Shown here: positions 7,306 to 10,198 of the stretch, piece by piece
How the letters are laid out: each line of letters opens with the position of its first letter
Numbering within the stretch: position 1 is the stretch's first letter
Source of the DNA: JADKIH01 sp964486655
Lineage (GTDB): Bacteria > Bacteroidota > Bacteroidia > AKYH767-A > 2013-40CM-41-45
Direction: 5' to 3'
Length of the DNA stretch: 10,198 bases
Assembly (NCBI GenBank): GCA_964486655.1
Contig: CAZAON010000047.1
Coordinates: 1-10,198 of the forward strand
Notes under the pieces: generated by a model
Seen by the model: only the letters and a program-made list of their open reading frames with translations
Database searches by the model: none
What the model was told of the DNA's origin: nothing
Translations under genes and position numbers: made by a program

Positions 7306-8307
7306 CTACCAATAACTGTACTCCATCCGTTCATTTGCTTCGGGATTGGGAACGAATATGGATTTTACCATAAGTCCTTTTGAGTTATATATAAAAATCT
7401 GCTCAGGAGAATGATTAAAGCCATTCTGCACAACGATCATAAATTTCCCCGATTTTTCAGACTTAAGCGGCCATGTTATTTCCGCTGTGTTTGAATATAA
7501 AGTATCAACAGAAGGTATACCGACTGGAAGTGGATTTCTATTCTCATCATCAAATCGATAAATGCTGTCGGTCACGTCTTCGGTTTGTTTATTTATTTTT
7601 CTTGTATTCAATACACCATTCTTGTATAAAGAATAGGTTTGGTATACCCCAATTGAATCATAAGTAGTTATACTTTTTTCTTCTTCTATCCATTGCCCTG
7701 AACCTTTCACATAAATTGTATACTCCTCAAGTGTTTTAACCTTTTTATGTATAATTATTCTAAGTGTATCTCCCGATGCCCGGTGAATTACATACTTCTT
7801 CCGGTCAATCTCTTTAGCATCTTCTGAATTATAAGATTCATTTGTAATTGTCAGATTGTCGGAATATTCTTCACTCACCTTTCGTAAAATTATTCCATCA
7901 TTCGAAAATGTCGAGGTTATTCTTTCATAAGGTTGAACAATACCATCCTTAGCCTTTCTTCCCCGAAAATAGGTGTGCAAATTTTTGGTATAATTAAACT
8001 CCTCCGTCAGCGGCCCCGATGCTTCCGAAAAACCATCGTAATGTAAATGGGAAATAATCACGCCATGCTTATCGATTAAAAATATATGCGTTAGTTTAGT
8101 TTCTTTATTACCCAGAAAAACTCTTATTTCTTTTACCCTGTTCGACTTCAGCTGTTCCGTAGTATTTCTATTATAATTAATCCCTCTGTCCTTTCCTGAT
8201 GAATTAAAAGTGATCAACAATAAAATGAAAACCTGAAAAACGAACTGCGTCAGAACACATGTATAGTTTTTACCTTCTTCCTCTATTATATCAAACCTCA
8301 ATAACAT
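7306..8307 (-). CDS. Uncharacterised, probably exported protein with YD-like motifs
   Basis: I do not recognise this 333-residue protein. Residues 17-34 (VLTQFVFQVFILLLITFN region) are strongly hydrophobic, preceded by an acidic and basic n-region and followed by a polar body, so it is either secreted through a signal peptide or anchored by one N-terminal helix. The remainder is rich in Tyr, Asp, Asn, Lys and Ser with alternating beta-strand-like patterns. Loose YD-like units recur, such as TFSNDGIILRKVSEEY (about 133-148), TYDSIGVYQTYSLYKNG (about 215-231) and YNSKGLMVKSIF (about 307-318), followed by the C-terminal EYSYW. These resemble the Tyr/Asp-Gly repeats seen in cell-surface proteins of Bacteroidota, but I assign no family. 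No lipobox is seen at the N-terminus. It has its own candidate promoter and is divergent from a TonB receptor gene; the efflux operon follows 125 bases downstream in the same direction. Confidence 0.8.
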   Translation of the reverse strand: MLLRFDIIEEEGKNYTCVLTQFVFQVFILLLITFNSSGKDRGINYNRNTTEQLKSNRVKEIRVFLGNKETKLTHIFLIDKHGVIISHLHYDGFSEASGPLTEEFNYTKNLHTYFRGRKAKDGIVQPYERITSTFSNDGIILRKVSEEYSDNLTITNESYNSEDAKEIDRKKYVIHRASGDTLRIIIHKKVKTLEEYTIYVKGSGQWIEEEKSITTYDSIGVYQTYSLYKNGVLNTRKINKQTEDVTDSIYRFDDENRNPLPVGIPSVDTLYSNTAEITWPLKSEKSGKFMIVVQNGFNHSPEQIFIYNSKGLMVKSIFVPNPEANERMEYSYW

Positions 8308-8333
8308 GTTTAAAGATATTAAATAAACCTTTT

Positions 8334-8347
8334 ACAAATGTATTTGT
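8334..8347. repeat. Palindrome ACAAAT-GT-ATTTGT over the -7 box
   Basis: A perfect 6-base inverted repeat with a 2-base centre covers the predicted -7 box of the leftward gene. A protein bound here would block that promoter. Part of the symmetry arises from the TACATTTG box itself, so the only independent evidence is the second arm. Confidence 0.35.
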
Positions 8348-8361
8348 CATCGGGTATTCAA
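8335..8361 (-). promoter_or_regulatory. Candidate promoter of the uncharacterised gene
   Basis: On the minus strand TACATTTG (8342-8335) matches the -7 consensus TAnnTTTG and is identical to the box before the efflux operon. A TTG (8361-8359) lies 16 bases upstream, slightly short for the usual -33 spacing. The predicted start of transcription near 8328 leaves a leader of about 20 bases to the ATG at 8307. Confidence 0.4.
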
Positions 8362-8394
8362 TATTGCCTAGCATTTGATATTGTGAGAATAATT

Positions 8395-8405
8395 CGGAAA
8401 TTCCG
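8395..8405. repeat. Palindrome CGGAA-A-TTCCG in divergent promoter region
   Basis: A perfect 5-base inverted repeat with one central base sits about 16 bases upstream of the candidate -33 element of the TonB receptor gene. It is more GC-rich than its surroundings, which makes it a slightly better operator candidate than the other short repeats, but it is short. Confidence 0.25.
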
Positions 8406-8420
8406 GTGCGTTTGGTTTAT

Positions 8421-8449
8421 TTTGCACCTGCGCGAGAAACCTTAATTTG
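8421..8449 (+). promoter_or_regulatory. Candidate promoter of the TonB-dependent receptor gene
   Basis: TTTG at 8421-8424 is followed after 17 bases by TTAATTTG at 8442-8449, a one-mismatch form of the Bacteroidota -7 consensus TAnnTTTG. Transcription would begin near 8454-8457, leaving a leader of about 20 bases before the ATG. The fit is fair, not strong. Confidence 0.35.
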
Positions 8450-8474
8450 AATTCCTGCAATAAAATGAATCTGA

Positions 8475-10198
8475 ATGATGATTATTAAAAAACTGACATG
8501 TCTGATTATTTTACTTTTACCTGCTTTTTCATTCGCACAATCAAGCAGCATCAAAGGCAAAGTCATCGACAAGATTAGTAACAAACCATTACCTTTTGTC
8601 AATGTTATAATAGTAAACACGAACCTTGGAGCTACAACTGATACAAATGGATTCTACAAAATAAACGGAGTCGTACCCGGAACCTATACTGTATCCTGTA
8701 GCTTTATCGGATACAAAACATTAACACTTTACGAAGTTGTCGTAACATCTACCAAGCCTACCACGATCGACTTTCCGCTTGAAGAAAATGCAACAGAACT
8801 CAATGAAGTCGTAATTGCAGCCTCCCCTTTTAATAAAACGGAAGAAAGTCCGGTTAGTTTGAAAACTATCAGCAGTGCCGAAATTTACCGGAACCCCGGC
8901 GGCAACAGAGATATCTCAAAAGTCATTCAGTCACTACCCGGAGTCAGTTCCTCTGTTTCATTTCGCAACGATATCATTGTCAGAGGTGGCGCTCCGAATG
9001 AGAACACATTTTATCTCGACGGCATTGAAGTGCCGAATATCAACCACTTTGCGACGCAGGGCTCATCGGGCGGGCCCGTCGGACTTATCAATGTGAATTT
9101 TATACGTGAAGTTGACTTCTATTCCGGGGCATTTCCGGCAAACCGTGGCAACGCTCTTAGCTCTGTAATGGACTTCCGACAAATTGCGGGAAATGACGAG
9201 AAACTTACAGGTACATTTATGGCAGGATCAAGTGATATCGGTCTGACTCTTGAAGGACCTGCGGGGAAAAAATCAAATTTTATTCTGTCGGCGAGGAGAT
9301 CGTATCTGCAATTTTTGTTTAAAGCTTTAAAGCTTCCTTTTCTGCCAACCTACAACGATTTTCAGCTTAAGCACTCAATTAAGATTAACAACAAGAGTAC
9401 GCTTACATTTATCGGACTTGCGGCAATTGATGATTTTGAATTGAACAAATCCGCTAACGATGGTGTAACCGATTCTTCTACGATTGAACGCAACAACTAT
9501 ATTCTTGGATACATTCCAACAAACAACCAATGGAATTATACGGTCGGGGCGAATTACAAAATATTTAATCCGACCGGCTATACAAGTTTTGTACTTAGCA
9601 GGAGTCACTTAAATAACAGTTCAATAAAGTACGAAAACAATATTGACACGCCTGAGAATCTAATCTCCGATTACAATTCAACTGAAACAAAAAACAAATT
9701 CAGAGTTGAGAAAGTTCAGTACACGAATACTTTTAAACTAAATTATGGATTAGAGTATGAACATTCGAATTATACAAACGATACCTATAATAAAATAGAA
9801 AATAACGGCGCCATTTCGACTGTAGACTTTAAATCTGAATTACCAATTAACATGTTCGCTTTATACTTTCAGGCGGGTGAAAAATTCTTCAGGGAAAAGC
9901 TAACTGTATCTTTCGGAATTAGGACTGACTTTAATGATTATTCTTCAACAATGAATAATCCGTTAAAACAGATTTCACCCCGTCTTTCTTTCTCATACGA
10001 ATTGACGCCAAAAACTTTTATAAATTTTAATACGGGAAGTTATTATCAATTACCTGCATTTACGGTTCTTGGATACAGAAGCAATGACGGAAGGCTGGTA
10101 AATAAGGATAATGGCGCGAAATATATCAGGGCAGATCACCTTGTGCTCGGACTTGAGACTAATCCAACAAACTACAGTAAAATTACCGCAGAGGGTTT
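8475..10198 (+). CDS. TonB-dependent outer-membrane receptor, 3' end beyond window
   Basis: The open frame runs 574 codons from the ATG at 8475 to the window edge with no stop. Two adjacent ATGs (8475 and 8478) are possible starts, and an in-frame TGA immediately upstream rules out an earlier one. The signal peptide is MMIIKKLTCLIILLLPAFSFA, with cleavage before Gln22. A carboxypeptidase-regulatory-like beta domain follows (about 25-102; SIKGKVIDKISNKPLPFVNV, DTNGFYKINGVVPGTYTV and GYKT). Then comes the plug (about 116-245) with DISKVIQSLPGV, IIVRGGAPNENTFYLDGIEV and VDFYSGAFPANRGNALSSVMDF. The rest is beta-barrel, with alternating strands and phrases such as SPRLSFSYELTPKTFINFNTGSYYQ broken by polar loops. 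It would import a ligand across the outer membrane using TonB-ExbBD energy. Related proteins are usually about 750-800 residues, so the last quarter is probably missing. No partner such as SusD is visible, and the ligand is unknown. Confidence 0.93.
   Translation, partial: MMIIKKLTCLIILLLPAFSFAQSSSIKGKVIDKISNKPLPFVNVIIVNTNLGATTDTNGFYKINGVVPGTYTVSCSFIGYKTLTLYEVVVTSTKPTTIDFPLEENATELNEVVIAASPFNKTEESPVSLKTISSAEIYRNPGGNRDISKVIQSLPGVSSSVSFRNDIIVRGGAPNENTFYLDGIEVPNINHFATQGSSGGPVGLINVNFIREVDFYSGAFPANRGNALSSVMDFRQIAGNDEKLTGTFMAGSSDIGLTLEGPAGKKSNFILSARRSYLQFLFKALKLPFLPTYNDFQLKHSIKINNKSTLTFIGLAAIDDFELNKSANDGVTDSSTIERNNYILGYIPTNNQWNYTVGANYKIFNPTGYTSFVLSRSHLNNSSIKYENNIDTPENLISDYNSTETKNKFRVEKVQYTNTFKLNYGLEYEHSNYTNDTYNKIENNGAISTVDFKSELPINMFALYFQAGEKFFREKLTVSFGIRTDFNDYSSTMNNPLKQISPRLSFSYELTPKTFINFNTGSYYQLPAFTVLGYRSNDGRLVNKDNGAKYIRADHLVLGLETNPTNYSKITAEG

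Noticed and set aside
8417..8620. Leftward 67-residue hydrophobic reading frame
   Set aside because: It is antisense to the signal peptide and first domain of the TonB receptor; its hydrophobicity mirrors AT-rich coding DNA, and it would occupy the receptor promoter.
8475..10198. SusC/RagA-type polysaccharide receptor
   Set aside because: It shares the N-terminal regulatory-like domain, but the overall pattern and likely length fit shorter generic TonB receptors and no SusD gene is visible; the missing C-terminus prevents certainty.
1..10198. CRISPR array, retron, toxin-antitoxin or mobile element
   Set aside because: No regularly spaced direct repeats, no reverse transcriptase, nuclease, transposase or integrase reading frame, and no terminal inverted repeats were seen; gene density and composition are uniform.

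Overview
The window looks like chromosomal DNA from a member of the Bacteroidota. It is AT-rich. The TonB-dependent receptor carries the N-terminal carboxypeptidase-regulatory-like domain typical of this phylum. Most starts lack a Shine-Dalgarno sequence. The intergenic regions hold matches to the Bacteroidota -7 promoter box (TAnnTTTG). No rRNA, tRNA, CRISPR array, insertion sequence or phage gene is visible.

Layout: positions 1-7180 hold five genes read leftwards and closely spaced (gaps of 49, 1, 36 and 43 bases), probably one transcript. In transcription order they are a periplasmic adaptor lipoprotein (7180-6032), an inner-membrane RND transporter of the HAE-1 type (5982-2824), a TolC/NodT-type outer-membrane factor lipoprotein (2822-1437), a CAX-type Ca2+/H+ antiporter (1400-315) and the start of a small VIT1/CCC1-like membrane protein that leaves the window on the left (271-1). 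The first three make a complete tripartite efflux pump, closest in motifs to MexEF-OprN-like multidrug systems. The last two suggest a cation-transport tail on the same unit. A 125-base gap upstream of the adaptor contains a plausible promoter.

Positions 7306-8307, also leftward, encode an unrecognised 333-residue protein with an N-terminal hydrophobic segment and a beta-rich, Tyr/Asp-rich body, probably exported. It is divergent from a TonB-dependent outer-membrane receptor that starts at 8475 and runs off the right end. The 167-base divergent region has a candidate promoter on each strand and two short palindromes, one of them overlapping the -7 box of the unknown gene.

How the genes work together: the adaptor, RND pump and outer-membrane factor would export small toxic molecules from the inner membrane or periplasm across the outer membrane, driven by protons. 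The CAX antiporter would use the same proton gradient to expel Ca2+. The TonB receptor works in the opposite direction, importing an unknown ligand. No regulator gene lies in the window. I found no convincing new biological system; the points most worth checking are the pump plus antiporter operon, the altered substrate pocket of the RND protein, and the uncharacterised exported protein.
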